Virus record (IMG/VR): IMGVR_UViG_3300044705_000066
Coordinates: 1 to 25,260 of that record
DNA from: a virus
Direction: 5' to 3' (one strand)
DNA length: 25,260 bases
Translations under genes and position numbers: made by a program
In this document: positions 1 to 9,009 of the stretch, one piece after another
How positions within the stretch are numbered: the stretch's first letter is position 1
Layout: each line of letters starts with the position of its first letter
The notes under the pieces: generated by a model
Told to the model about the DNA's origin: nothing
The model's input: only the letters and a program-made list of their open reading frames with translations
Database searches by the model: none

Positions 1-1573
1 CGATGCCGGTCTCTTTCCAGGCTTTCTCGCGATCGACGAGACCGGTGAAGTTGCGCATCATGAAATCGCGCTGCCGCTGGAACAGGTCCTCGGCACGCCG
101 ACCAGTCTCGGCAGCGGTCGCGAGCGCGATCGTCTGATCGGCCCGCTGGAAGACCGGCGCGAGCTTTGTCGACATGTCGCGCAATGCCGCGTCTGCCTCC
201 TGGAACTGCTGCTGCACCCGATTGAAATCGGCCTCGGATGGCACCTTCTCGATCTGCCCCTGGAGATCGGCGAGGCGCTGCTCGGTCGTCGCGCGCTGCG
301 CCTTCGACAGCTTTCCGGTGAGTTGCTGCTGTAGCTGAGTGATCTGATCGGCGATCAACTGATTGGCCGCCGTATCACCCCGAGCGCGCGCTGCATTCAT
401 TTCCTGCAACTGCGTCGACAGGGCCGCTGTGGTGGCCTCCTGGCGCTCGAAGTCGCGGACCATGTTGGGTGCGATCGTGCGGGCTACCTCGCGTCTGTCG
501 AGCCCCAGATCGGCCGAGGTGACGTTCTCGAACCAGGGGGCATTGAGGACGCGCCCCATCGCGGTCTCGGTGGTGCGGGCCGGCGCCTTCGGATAAAAGG
601 CATCGACATCGACCGGGCGACCGGTGACGATCTGCGCTACGGCGGACTGTGCTGCTGCATGATTGGTCTCGGCATCGGCAGCAACGACCGGTGGTGCTTC
701 CAACCGGACGCGCGCTGCTGCTTCCAGTTGCTCGGGCAATCGGCCCCGCAGATAGCGGACCGTATCAAACGCGCCGCCGAAGCCGAGATTGAGCACCGAT
801 CCACTGGCCGCACCGAGCAACACGTCGCGCAAGGCATTCCGGACATTATAGCCGGACTGCAAATCATCGGCGGCAGCGAGCCGAACCCCGGAAGCGATGG
901 CTTGCTGCGTCGCACCGAACTCCGCACCCATAACACCACGAGCGACCAAACGTGGCCCCAAACCACCGCCGAGCCGCGATATGATCGCTTCCTCACCGAT
1001 GCCCGGAATAAAGCCGAGCGCGATATTGGTCGGGTCGGTGATCATCCCGGTGACATCGAGCGCCCGCGCCGTCAACCACGAATGGTTGGCCTCGTAGCGC
1101 GCGATGTCGGATTGCTGCTGGATATCCTGCGCCTTCTGTTTGCCGAGAACTTCGGCGAGCTTCTCGGGCATCGGCTGGTCGCCGATCGGGATCACCTTGC
1201 CGCTGGGATCGCGTGGGGCATAGCGCTCGTTGTAGCCGTTCGGTCCATCCGGTTGCAGGATCGGCGACTCGATGTGCTGCACTTCGACTTCCGGGTGCTC
1301 GGTCGTGAAGCTCGGGTCTTCCATCGTCGCGTTGATGCTGGCGTTGAGGAAGTCGCGCCACCATCCCCCTTCCTTGTAGGGCGCCTGTTCGGCTTCCTTG
1401 AGGAAGATGCTACCGAGATGCTCCTGCGACATGACTTCCGGCAAGGTGCCAAGGAAGCTCGAACTCATCTTGCCGTAGGTGGAGGCCGCCGCCGCTTCGG
1501 ATGGCTCGACGATATCGCCTTTAGGTCCGGTGCCACCGAGACCATCAGCGATCAGGGGAAATGGCGATGCCAT
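1..1573 (-). CDS. Large internal virion (DNA ejection) protein, partial, C-terminus beyond window
   Basis: The frame is open without stops from the ATG at 1573 to the window edge, giving about 524 residues of an unfinished protein. The ATG overlaps the TGA of the preceding gene (TGATG), which points to coupled translation. Visible features are an N-terminal polar segment, a hydrophobic stretch near residues 174-200 (including DPTNIALGFIPG), an Ala/Gly-rich segment near 205-270, the motif TGRPVDVDAF near 315, and a Gln/Ala/Glu-rich probable coiled coil from about 385 to 500. This layout and its place right after two ejection-type proteins match the last and largest internal virion protein of T7-like phages (gp16 position). 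No lysozyme motif is visible in the part present; the neighbour at 1573-5784 carries the muralytic domains instead. The role is inferred from order, size and composition, and the missing C-terminus limits certainty. Confidence 0.8.
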   Translation of the reverse strand, partial: MASPFPLIADGLGGTGPKGDIVEPSEAAAASTYGKMSSSFLGTLPEVMSQEHLGSIFLKEAEQAPYKEGGWWRDFLNASINATMEDPSFTTEHPEVEVQHIESPILQPDGPNGYNERYAPRDPSGKVIPIGDQPMPEKLAEVLGKQKAQDIQQQSDIARYEANHSWLTARALDVTGMITDPTNIALGFIPGIGEEAIISRLGGGLGPRLVARGVMGAEFGATQQAIASGVRLAAADDLQSGYNVRNALRDVLLGAASGSVLNLGFGGAFDTVRYLRGRLPEQLEAAARVRLEAPPVVAADAETNHAAAQSAVAQIVTGRPVDVDAFYPKAPARTTETAMGRVLNAPWFENVTSADLGLDRREVARTIAPNMVRDFERQEATTAALSTQLQEMNAARARGDTAANQLIADQITQLQQQLTGKLSKAQRATTEQRLADLQGQIEKVPSEADFNRVQQQFQEADAALRDMSTKLAPVFQRADQTIALATAAETGRRAEDLFQRQRDFMMRNFTGLVDREKAWKETGI

Positions 1574-4500
1574 CAATACGGCCCCTCAAAGCTCGGTGGT
1601 CCGGGCGGCACTTGAACTGGCGGCCGGAGCGGCTGGTCGGTGAACATGATCTTGATCGGGTTGCCGGTCTTATCGAGCACGCGACGACCGGCGCCGTCGA
1701 CCATCACCACGCCGTCATCCATCTTGTCGGTGACCCATGATGGATTGGCCTTGATCTGCGCGATGTAGAGATCGGGCGACGGCTGCCCGAGCTTGCCGAA
1801 CCCATTGGGGATCGTGACGTTGTCGATGCTCAAACCCTGGCGGATCACTTCGGCATTGCCGCTGACCGTGTTGAACGCGGTATGCGGTACGCGAGCATTA
1901 CCAAGCCATTCGTACTTGCTATTGATCGCGGCGTTGACGGCATAGTTGGCAGCGCCATCGGTCGAAGTCGCGCCGCTCGGATCGAACGCATACTTCGACA
2001 ATGCCAGACTGTCGATCGCTCCCATCAACGAGTCGACCTGTGCGCCGCTGCCGCCGGCATTGAGGATCGACAGCCGGAACTTGCGAATGTCGTCATTGGC
2101 ACGGATGCCGTTGCGGATCGCGTCGTATTGCTGGGTGCCGACGATGTTGCGCCAGAACGACTCGTTCTTACTGGCGGTCTCACCCGGTCCGAGTTTTGCC
2201 TGCGCGGTGGTCTGCGCATTGAGACCGCGTGCCAGCAAGTATTGATCTTGCGGATCGTCGAGCGTCGCCATCAACTGATAGCCGGCCGGCAATTTGCCTA
2301 CGGTCACGAGATCGGCATAGGCTTTCTGATACTCGTCACCCCAGGCATGGTAAAAGGATTGCAGCTTATCGGCGGCATGTTCTGGATCACCGATGATTGA
2401 CAACGCCGTCTGGCGCGACATATCGGCGGGCATGATATGCTGCCGATCTTCCGGGAGGCCGAGTTCTTCTTGCCGCGTCAACATCGCGCGGCCGAAGGCT
2501 TGCAGGTTGTCCGGGTTCGATAGATCGGCGCTGTACAGCTTGTATAGATCGCGATCGTTGCTCACCAAGTAACGGGCCGGATCGGCGCGGGCATCCTCAT
2601 CCGGGTTGCCGGTCATGCCGATGCCCTTGAGGAAGCGGTTCGCGGCCGATGTATAAGCCAGCACCATCTTGTTGTGCTCGCTGAACCCCTCGGTGTCGGT
2701 GGCGACCAGCGAGTCTTGCAACTGCTGCATCGTCGCCTTGATTTCGTTGACCGGGGTGTGCGAGATCGCCGGGATCAAGGCGCCGATCGTCTTCGCCTCG
2801 TTGAGGTTTTGGATCAGCTTGTCGGCGGTCGGCTCATCGAAATAGAACCGGATCGTCTTCTCGTTGTAATTAAACGTCTGGCCTTTTTCGAGTTGCGCCA
2901 GACCATTCTTCAATTCGTTCGTGAGCGACTTGCGCTGGTCACCGGTGCGCAGGTTGTATTGCCGCACGGTATCATCGGCGATGCTCTGCGCTTCCTTCTC
3001 GTAGATCGCCCGCGACTCAGGATCGTTGGCGGTCGCTGCCGGCATCCGACCCATTATGGTGTTGTAAATCTGCTCGCGCGATGGGTATGGCCCTGGTCCC
3101 GGTGGCGGCTTACCAGCAAGTCCGGCTGCTGCCGGGGCAGTCGAGCTTCCACTTGTAGCAGGGGGGCCTTCGTCGCCTCCTGCACCCGTTGACGGTTGTG
3201 CCGGCTCGCCTCCCGGCGAGTAATAGTTCGCCTGTGATTCGTGGAGGCGCTGCGCGTAGGCATCGGCATGCTCGGGCGTGTCGAACTTGCCAAGGAATTG
3301 CCCGGTCTTGTGGTATTGCTCGATAGCCTCTTTGTCGGACAGAATGCGCGAGCCATCAGCAGCGACGGTCGGAATAAGGACTTCCTTGCCATCCTCGCTG
3401 AATGACATCGACCGCACGGTGCTGACAGTGCCGTCTTCATTACGGACGACAGGCCGCTTGGCGAGATCGATATTGCCCGGCTCTACGAGACCGGGGGTTG
3501 GCCCGGTTGGACCGGCTTCCGGCGCAGCACCAAAAGCTTTCGCGACTTCGGGTGACGGCTTCGGCCCCTGGTAAATTACCGTGCCGTTTTTATCTCGGAT
3601 GATCGTCGGGGCTTCCGTAGGCGCCTGACCGGCCCGCTCTTCAGCAGCACGATCCGGCGGTACGCCCTGAACCCCACCACCGGGCATCGCCGCGCGATTA
3701 GCCGCAGCGCGATCCGGTGGGGTCGACTGGAAACCAGTACCAACACCGGGCGCGGCTCCGGTGATCGCATCCATCTGTTGCTGCCAGCGTTGGACTGCCT
3801 GTGGCCCCTCCGCAACGATCGATGGCGGCGGATGTTGTGGTTGCGTCCATCCACCAGGGTATGTCTCGCCACCAGCCCCGACAGCGGCTTGAGATGGTGC
3901 GGTTGAGCTACCGACCATGGTATTAGCAGCACCGACACCACCCGGCCCGGCCCATTCGAAATGCATCGGGTCTTTGCGGTTGTGCCAATCGCCGCCCCAA
4001 ATCAATCCGTGTTTGGCAGCAATATCCGAAATATCAGCCGGCAGGTTTGTCTTGAGCGGCCCCGTTCCCATCGGGTTTTCGCCGGGGTTGATGTCGATGG
4101 CATTGCCAAAGGCATGTTGACTGAGAGTATGACCGCCGCGAATGTTGCGCAGGTTATATCCGCCGCCGCTGGCAATCTTGTAGCCGCGAGCTTCCAGGTC
4201 GTCGATGAACCCTTTGAATGCTTGTGCTGCCTGCGTGTTGACGCGGAACTCGACCCCTGATTTCGAGCTTATCAACGTCAGATTCTTTTCTTGCCAGCCG
4301 GGCTGATTGGGATCACCAAACGTCGCAGCGGTGGCGTAGTTCGCCGTACCACGAGCAACCGGGGGGGTTTGCCCTCCGTATTTCTCCACAGGCGGGGGCG
4401 GCTGACTGGCAATGGTGGTCGTAGGGGCCGGGGTGTGGTTCGGATCGGCCCCATCCCATTGGCCGATGCCATTGTCGCGGGCGCCATTGAACGGCTGCCA

Positions 4501-5784
4501 GCCGCCATTGCGACGCCAGTTCTGCATCGCCCACTTGATGGTCGCGACTTCGTTCTGCGGCTTCGACGGATCGATCCCGGTCTCCTGATAGAACTTGTCG
4601 CCGAGACCGCCGCCGCGATGCAGATGGAATGCACCGAACGACGTATTACCATCACCGGAAAAGCTGCTCAGACCTTCGTAGCTCGCAACCTCGACGGCGC
4701 GATCCGGGTTGATGCCATTCTCCATCGCGTAGTGTCGGATGACCGGCACCATGCCACGAGGATCATTTGCACTGCGCGGACCGGGCTGGACATCGGGATC
4801 GGTCTGGAATGTCGAGCCGGTATCTCCACCGGCACCGGGTGCTCCGAAATCGACCGGCGATGTCGAGCCGCCACCGGGTGCCCCCGGACGTGGTGGAGCA
4901 CCACCGGCTGGGCCACCCAACAGGCCATTGACGATATCGGTAGCAGCTTGATGCGCCCCCAAGGCCGCGTTGCGGCGCCTGTATTCCTCTGCCCGCCCTT
5001 CCAGGGTCGTCCGCATCGTCGGCGAGATATATTCGCCGTAACGAGAGCTTAATGCCGGCCATTGCGAGGGATCGTCCCGCAGCATCGAGGTGATGGCGGT
5101 TTCCGCATGCGCATCGTAGGTTTTCTGAAAGGTATCGAAGAGTTTGGCGCGATGCTCTGTGGTCATACCAGGGATCGCCAACGCGGCATTCAGATCGTTT
5201 TTATCCCCTTCCAGTACCCGGTCGAGATCGAGGGTCGTCGGGTGGGTGCCGAGCATCGCGGTGCGTTGGTTGAAGTTCTTCTGGAATCCGGCTTCGACCG
5301 CCGCACCAGCAGCATTGGCGGCATCGGTCTCATACTTCTGAAAGGAACTGCGTTGCTGCTCCCCCATCTGGCGAGCAAGTTCTAATTGCACCTTCGGTGA
5401 TGAACCGGCAAATCGTGCCCGAAATTGATCTAGGCTTCCGAGGTATTGCTGATTGAGCGCTTGCAGGCGACCCGGTAATTCTTGTGGGGGTATATTCGGA
5501 TCATGCTTGAGGGCATCGAGCGCTTGTTCGTGCTGGAATTCGAGATCGTTGAGGCCGGTGACCATGCTCAGTTGATCATTGGCATCCGCATGCTGTTGCA
5601 GCTTCTCGCCGAATTCGCTGAGACCCTGGCTGATCTTCTGGAAACCGGCACCTTCCATCGCAGCGCGTTCGCGGCCGAGTTCGCCGATCCGGGCAGCGGC
5701 ACGCTGCTGCGCGATCATCCCGATATCGGATACGCGGATAACGTTACGTGGCTCGTCTGCTTCGTAGGGAACAATCCGTGGCAT
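1573..5784 (-). CDS. Internal virion protein with lysozyme-like and M15 peptidase domains (1403 aa)
   Basis: This is a giant ejection-type protein. Residues 1-290 are helical and Gln/Ala-rich. Residues about 345-445 form a lysozyme/transglycosylase-like domain with a probable catalytic Glu370 in VASYEGL, followed by SFGAFHLH and a [10 protein letters not shown] segment. Residues about 500-612 form an M15-type zinc peptidase domain: [10 protein letters not shown] supplies His557 and Asp564, and DPMHFEW supplies His608 with Asp605 as likely acid/base. Residues 768-855 (GNIDL to LHESQANYY) match a small domain often seen in phage virion proteins. Pro/Gly-rich linkers separate the domains, and the last 470 residues are helical. 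It probably enters the envelope and cuts both glycan and peptide bonds of peptidoglycan during DNA ejection. AAGG lies about 10 nt before the ATG. Position and size fit the gp15/gp16 class of T7; the domain calls rest on motifs read by eye. Confidence 0.9.
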   Translation of the reverse strand: MPRIVPYEADEPRNVIRVSDIGMIAQQRAAARIGELGRERAAMEGAGFQKISQGLSEFGEKLQQHADANDQLSMVTGLNDLEFQHEQALDALKHDPNIPPQELPGRLQALNQQYLGSLDQFRARFAGSSPKVQLELARQMGEQQRSSFQKYETDAANAAGAAVEAGFQKNFNQRTAMLGTHPTTLDLDRVLEGDKNDLNAALAIPGMTTEHRAKLFDTFQKTYDAHAETAITSMLRDDPSQWPALSSRYGEYISPTMRTTLEGRAEEYRRRNAALGAHQAATDIVNGLLGGPAGGAPPRPGAPGGGSTSPVDFGAPGAGGDTGSTFQTDPDVQPGPRSANDPRGMVPVIRHYAMENGINPDRAVEVASYEGLSSFSGDGNTSFGAFHLHRGGGLGDKFYQETGIDPSKPQNEVATIKWAMQNWRRNGGWQPFNGARDNGIGQWDGADPNHTPAPTTTIASQPPPPVEKYGGQTPPVARGTANYATAATFGDPNQPGWQEKNLTLISSKSGVEFRVNTQAAQAFKGFIDDLEARGYKIASGGGYNLRNIRGGHTLSQHAFGNAIDINPGENPMGTGPLKTNLPADISDIAAKHGLIWGGDWHNRKDPMHFEWAGPGGVGAANTMVGSSTAPSQAAVGAGGETYPGGWTQPQHPPPSIVAEGPQAVQRWQQQMDAITGAAPGVGTGFQSTPPDRAAANRAAMPGGGVQGVPPDRAAEERAGQAPTEAPTIIRDKNGTVIYQGPKPSPEVAKAFGAAPEAGPTGPTPGLVEPGNIDLAKRPVVRNEDGTVSTVRSMSFSEDGKEVLIPTVAADGSRILSDKEAIEQYHKTGQFLGKFDTPEHADAYAQRLHESQANYYSPGGEPAQPSTGAGGDEGPPATSGSSTAPAAAGLAGKPPPGPGPYPSREQIYNTIMGRMPAATANDPESRAIYEKEAQSIADDTVRQYNLRTGDQRKSLTNELKNGLAQLEKGQTFNYNEKTIRFYFDEPTADKLIQNLNEAKTIGALIPAISHTPVNEIKATMQQLQDSLVATDTEGFSEHNKMVLAYTSAANRFLKGIGMTGNPDEDARADPARYLVSNDRDLYKLYSADLSNPDNLQAFGRAMLTRQEELGLPEDRQHIMPADMSRQTALSIIGDPEHAADKLQSFYHAWGDEYQKAYADLVTVGKLPAGYQLMATLDDPQDQYLLARGLNAQTTAQAKLGPGETASKNESFWRNIVGTQQYDAIRNGIRANDDIRKFRLSILNAGGSGAQVDSLMGAIDSLALSKYAFDPSGATSTDGAANYAVNAAINSKYEWLGNARVPHTAFNTVSGNAEVIRQGLSIDNVTIPNGFGKLGQPSPDLYIAQIKANPSWVTDKMDDGVVMVDGAGRRVLDKTGNPIKIMFTDQPLRPPVQVPPGPPSFEGPY

Positions 5785-5798
5785 TCAGTTTTACATCC

Positions 5799-6413
5799 TT
5801 AAAACAATCCGAAGAGCTTGGTGACGCCGCCGAGGATGCCGCCGAGCAATCCGAACGTGCCGCTGCTCTGTGCTGCCGATGCATTATCACGCGCTGCCTG
5901 TGCCTGCGCTTTATCCGCCGCCGCCGCCTGCTCGTAATTGGTCACCGCAATCGCGGTATTGATCCCCACCATCCCTTGCTGCAAATAACCTTGCCGTACA
6001 CTGTCGCGAATGACACTGGATACACTGCCGCTGATGCGCAGCCCGCTCGCACCGGCAGCCGCCTCTTCCCGACCTTCATAAGCCTGGAACTTTCGGGCAT
6101 CAGCGAGCGCCTGGAGACCACCGACCTCGGCCGACAAACTGGCATTGGTCTGCGCATAATTGGCCGCTAGATCAAACCCTTGCGCTTCTGCCTGATAAGC
6201 CGCCGCCGTATCGCCCGCCGTGATGAAGCTGCCAATACCCCCGACGACAGAACCGAGTGCACCGATGCCGCCGCCAAGCTGGTTGCCACTCAGACCGAAC
6301 AGGCCACCGGTACTCGCGGTACCGCTACCCAATGACCCGGTGTTGAGACTAGGCGTTAAACTAAATCCAGAACCGAACCCAGAAACAGCCGCATCGCCAA
6401 TACTATCCGCCAC
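5799..6413 (-). CDS. Internal virion protein, gp14-like (204 aa)
   Basis: The start is GTG, with GAGAGGTG about 8 nt upstream as a good ribosome-binding site. The protein has a Gly/Ser/Thr-rich, partly hydrophobic N-terminal third (GGGIGALGSVVGGIGSF), a long Ala/Gln-rich helix (about residues 68-185, with AEAQGFDLAANYAQTNA and AAAADKAQAQAARDNA), and a hydrophobic C-terminal tail (GLLGGILGGVTKLFGLF). T7 gp14 has almost the same length (196 aa), and small Ala-rich ejection proteins with hydrophobic segments stand at this place in podovirus genomes. It probably forms the outer-membrane part of the ejection channel. It lies 14 nt before the 1403-aa ejection protein. Assignment is by order and composition, not by a catalytic motif. 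Confidence 0.8.
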   Translation of the reverse strand: MADSIGDAAVSGFGSGFSLTPSLNTGSLGSGTASTGGLFGLSGNQLGGGIGALGSVVGGIGSFITAGDTAAAYQAEAQGFDLAANYAQTNASLSAEVGGLQALADARKFQAYEGREEAAAGASGLRISGSVSSVIRDSVRQGYLQQGMVGINTAIAVTNYEQAAAADKAQAQAARDNASAAQSSGTFGLLGGILGGVTKLFGLF

Positions 6414-6427
6414 TCAAGTTGCACCTC

Positions 6428-7066
6428 TCAATCTCTTGCGAAGGTCTTGATGAACCCAGCCAATGAGGCAATCGTCGCCGGATAAGGCGCGATCATCTCC
6501 AGATACATCATACCGTCGTAATCATAATCGCAATCCAAGAACCCCCAATGCACCCCCGAGAACAACTCGCTGTTCGGCAAGTCGGCACCATCGGGGTCGG
6601 TGAACTCCATCGGCCGTACATTGTCCGGGGTCGTGCCGATCGAAATCCCGCGCGACTGCGCCAACAACACCCCATATTGGTGCAGCCGCCGCGTCTCGCC
6701 CAACGACGGACCATATTGCGAATTGGTCTGATCCGGCACATTCGGGCGCAATAGCTGCACCTTGCTCGTGTACGAGACCCCAATCGCGACATCCACAATC
6801 ACTCGCCCCAACGAACCATCCTGGTTCGTGATATCAATATTGCAGGCACTCGCACCGAACCCACCGACCGGCGGATTGTTCGATACATTGATCAAATAAT
6901 CCGCCGTGAATTTCTTGTCGGGGTCGGACTGCCACGGCACGAACACGTACCCCGATGGGTCTATCGGCTGCTGCCCGCAATACAGCCCCGCGACCCAGCA
7001 CGCGAGGGTGTCGGCCTTGCCGTAGAGGTACTGGTAATTCCAAAAGTAGATGCCGGTGCTGCTCAT
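6428..7066 (-). CDS. Stand-alone copy of fibre C-terminal domain (212 aa)
   Basis: The whole protein aligns with residues about 434-640 of the 646-aa fibre encoded just upstream. Shared landmarks in the same order are FFWNY/YFWNY, YGK.D.LACW.AGL.CG, VFVPWQSDPDK.FT, NPP.GGFGASAC.ID, RVIVD.AIG, RR.HQYG, GTT.D, GIHW/GVHW and a PYPA near the end. The first codons overlap the end of the upstream gene (ATGA). The shared domain is therefore a C-terminal receptor-binding or tail-tip module present once fused to a shaft and once free. The free copy may cap, trimerise with, or compete with the fused one. The family is not one I can name, and function is inferred from fibre context. Confidence 0.85.
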   Translation of the reverse strand: MSSTGIYFWNYQYLYGKADTLACWVAGLYCGQQPIDPSGYVFVPWQSDPDKKFTADYLINVSNNPPVGGFGASACNIDITNQDGSLGRVIVDVAIGVSYTSKVQLLRPNVPDQTNSQYGPSLGETRRLHQYGVLLAQSRGISIGTTPDNVRPMEFTDPDGADLPNSELFSGVHWGFLDCDYDYDGMMYLEMIAPYPATIASLAGFIKTFARD

Positions 7067-9003
7067 TTCTGATCTTCACCATCCCGCTTCTGCACGCGGA
7101 AGAACACGTTGAGCGCGTCGATCTTGGCGGGATAGGGCCGGCAGACCTCGACGATGAACATCGAGTCGTAGCCGTAATCGTCTTCCAGCAAATCCCAATG
7201 AATGCCAGTGTAAAGCGTGCTCATCGGATATTTATTCCCGCCCTTCTGCCGGAAGACCGCCGGCTCCAGTTTGTCGACAGTCGTCCCGACTTGAAGACCC
7301 TGCGTATTGGTGACCTGCAACCCGTACTGGTGGATGCGCCGCGTCGAGGCGGTCGAAGTCGGGAACGTGCCATGCCATTCCAATGCATGCGGGCGCAGGA
7401 TTTGCGCCTGCGAGCAATACGGGATGCCGATCGCGGTATCGACGATCACCCGCGTGATCGTGCCGTCCGGGTTCCCCAGATCGATCGTGCAGGCGGATGC
7501 CCCAAACCCACCTTCCGGCGGGTTGTCACTGACATTTTGCAGCCAGTCGCGGGTAAACAGCTTGTCGGGATCGCTCTGCCACGGCACGAAGACCGAGCCA
7601 TCCGGGTTGATTGGCCAGTCGCCGCAATCGAGACCGGCGATCCAGCAGGCGAGTTTGTCGACCTTGCCGTACCACGCGATGTAATTCCAGAAGAACAGGC
7701 CGTATGGGGTCGAGGCGAGCTTCGTCGCGGGATTATAGACGATAGTCGTGTAATGCCCGCCGGGACCACCATTACCACCGGTCATGATGGTGATCGTGCC
7801 GCTGCCCCCGCCGCCGGTACCAAACGTGCCGACGATCCCGGTCGTATCATTGCTGAACGTACCATCGCCGTTTTTACCGGAGGCCGCAACGATATAGCCA
7901 CCCGAGTTATAGAGCTTCGTGCCTTCGCGCGAGCATGGGGTCGTCGGAATAAAGAAGGCGTACGAGTCGCCGGGATTGTAGATGTTGACATTGGTCGCGA
8001 TCAGCGCATCGCCACCACCACCGCCATTGCCGCCAGTGAGATAGGTACCCGCGCTGCCGCAACCGCCCTGGCCGATCAAGACGATCTGGTTCGTATTGCT
8101 CCAATCGGACGGGAAGATAAACGGGCTGGTGCTGCTCTTGGTCAGGATGATGAATTTGGTCAGACCGGTGCTGGTCGATGTATACGATATCCAGATGACG
8201 CCATCGCCGCCGATCCCACCGGCGCCGCCGAGCAAGCTCGGGGCATCGGTACCACCACCCCCAGCACCACCACCGCCATACGTACCGCCGATGCCGCCCG
8301 CCTGCCCGTTGCCGCCGGGGATATAGGCACCGCCTGCACCACCCGACCCGGACCCGGTTACGCCGTCGCCGAACTCGGACCCGGTATTACCGGTCGCGCC
8401 GCTCGTGTATTGCCGGGGAGTGAGGCTATCGTCGCCCGCACCGCCATAACCGCCGGTCCCGTCGACATTGCCATTGCCGCCATCCTCGCCGAGGCCGAAT
8501 GGACCAGCCGCACCACCGCCACCGCCGCCCGATGGTGGGGTTCCAAGGTGATCCTGGGCGTTGGCCTCCTCGTCGATCGAGACGTTGTAGACGGCGATGA
8601 CCGTGATCGTGTCGGTGGCATTGCCTTCGTCATCCTGGGAGACAGCACCTTCGAGGGTAACCGTGATCGTATCGGTCGCATTACCTTCATCATCTTGCGA
8701 GACGTTGTAGATGCCGATGACGGTGATCGTGTCGGTGGCATTACCTTCGTCATCCTGGGTGACATGGTATTGCGCGATGACGGTAATCGTATCGGTGGCG
8801 CTACCGGCCTCGGTCTGGTGAATCGCATAATTGACCTTGGCCGTGATCGTATCGGTAGCGCTACAGGTTTCGTTGAACGAATCGTTGTAATGGACCGCGC
8901 TAGACTCGTCGACAAAGATGCTCGGCTGGATCGCATCGTAAACATGCGTCTCGTTGATAAAGATCGGGTTGGGGAACCCGCCGAGAATGACCTGCCGTGC
9001 CAT
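7063..9003 (-). CDS. Tail fibre with 20-aa repeats and glycine-rich domains (646 aa)
   Basis: Order of parts: a short N-terminus (1-40); a repeat shaft (about 41-150) in which DTIT recurs at residues 51, 71, 91, 111 and 131, exactly 20 apart; a glycine-rich domain (about 157-275) ending in GGDGVIWISY; a linker to about 305; a second glycine-rich block (about 310-417); and a C-terminal domain (about 434-640) repeated as the separate 212-aa neighbour. Glycine-rich domains of this kind occur at tips of phage fibres and adhesins, where they can form packed polyglycine II helices. The protein is probably a receptor-binding fibre. The ATG at 9003 follows the TAA of the preceding gene by 6 nt without a clear Shine-Dalgarno sequence, so translation is likely coupled. 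Confidence 0.88.
   Translation of the reverse strand: MARQVILGGFPNPIFINETHVYDAIQPSIFVDESSAVHYNDSFNETCSATDTITAKVNYAIHQTEAGSATDTITVIAQYHVTQDDEGNATDTITVIGIYNVSQDDEGNATDTITVTLEGAVSQDDEGNATDTITVIAVYNVSIDEEANAQDHLGTPPSGGGGGGAAGPFGLGEDGGNGNVDGTGGYGGAGDDSLTPRQYTSGATGNTGSEFGDGVTGSGSGGAGGAYIPGGNGQAGGIGGTYGGGGAGGGGTDAPSLLGGAGGIGGDGVIWISYTSTSTGLTKFIILTKSSTSPFIFPSDWSNTNQIVLIGQGGCGSAGTYLTGGNGGGGGDALIATNVNIYNPGDSYAFFIPTTPCSREGTKLYNSGGYIVAASGKNGDGTFSNDTTGIVGTFGTGGGGSGTITIMTGGNGGPGGHYTTIVYNPATKLASTPYGLFFWNYIAWYGKVDKLACWIAGLDCGDWPINPDGSVFVPWQSDPDKLFTRDWLQNVSDNPPEGGFGASACTIDLGNPDGTITRVIVDTAIGIPYCSQAQILRPHALEWHGTFPTSTASTRRIHQYGLQVTNTQGLQVGTTVDKLEPAVFRQKGGNKYPMSTLYTGIHWDLLEDDYGYDSMFIVEVCRPYPAKIDALNVFFRVQKRDGEDQK
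8554..8883 (-). repeat. 60-bp in-frame repeats encoding fibre shaft
   Basis: About five and a half tandem units of 60 bp encode 20-residue repeats of the type QDDEGNATDTITVxxxYNVS in the 646-aa fibre. Three middle copies of QDDEGNATDTITV are identical at protein level, while the outer copies have drifted. An identical 60-bp period makes unequal crossing-over or slippage likely, so shaft length may vary between relatives. Confidence 0.92.
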
Positions 9004-9009
9004 CGATCG

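Noticed and set aside
659-1615. Plus-strand open frame of 318 codons at the left end
   Set aside because: It is the reverse of the open minus-strand frame of the ejection protein, which has the better start (TGATG overlap) and coherent domains.
5791-5796. ATGTAA start-stop just before the 1403-aa gene, and another at 21708-21713 before the 176-aa gene
   Set aside because: A six-base sequence can arise by chance; only two of many genes have it, and spacing to the true start differs.
6428-9003. Possible diversity-generating retroelement variable region in the duplicated fibre domains, since Bbp19-like genes occur in BPP-1 relatives
   Set aside because: No template repeat or reverse transcriptase is present in the window, and differences between the two copies are not limited to adenine positions.
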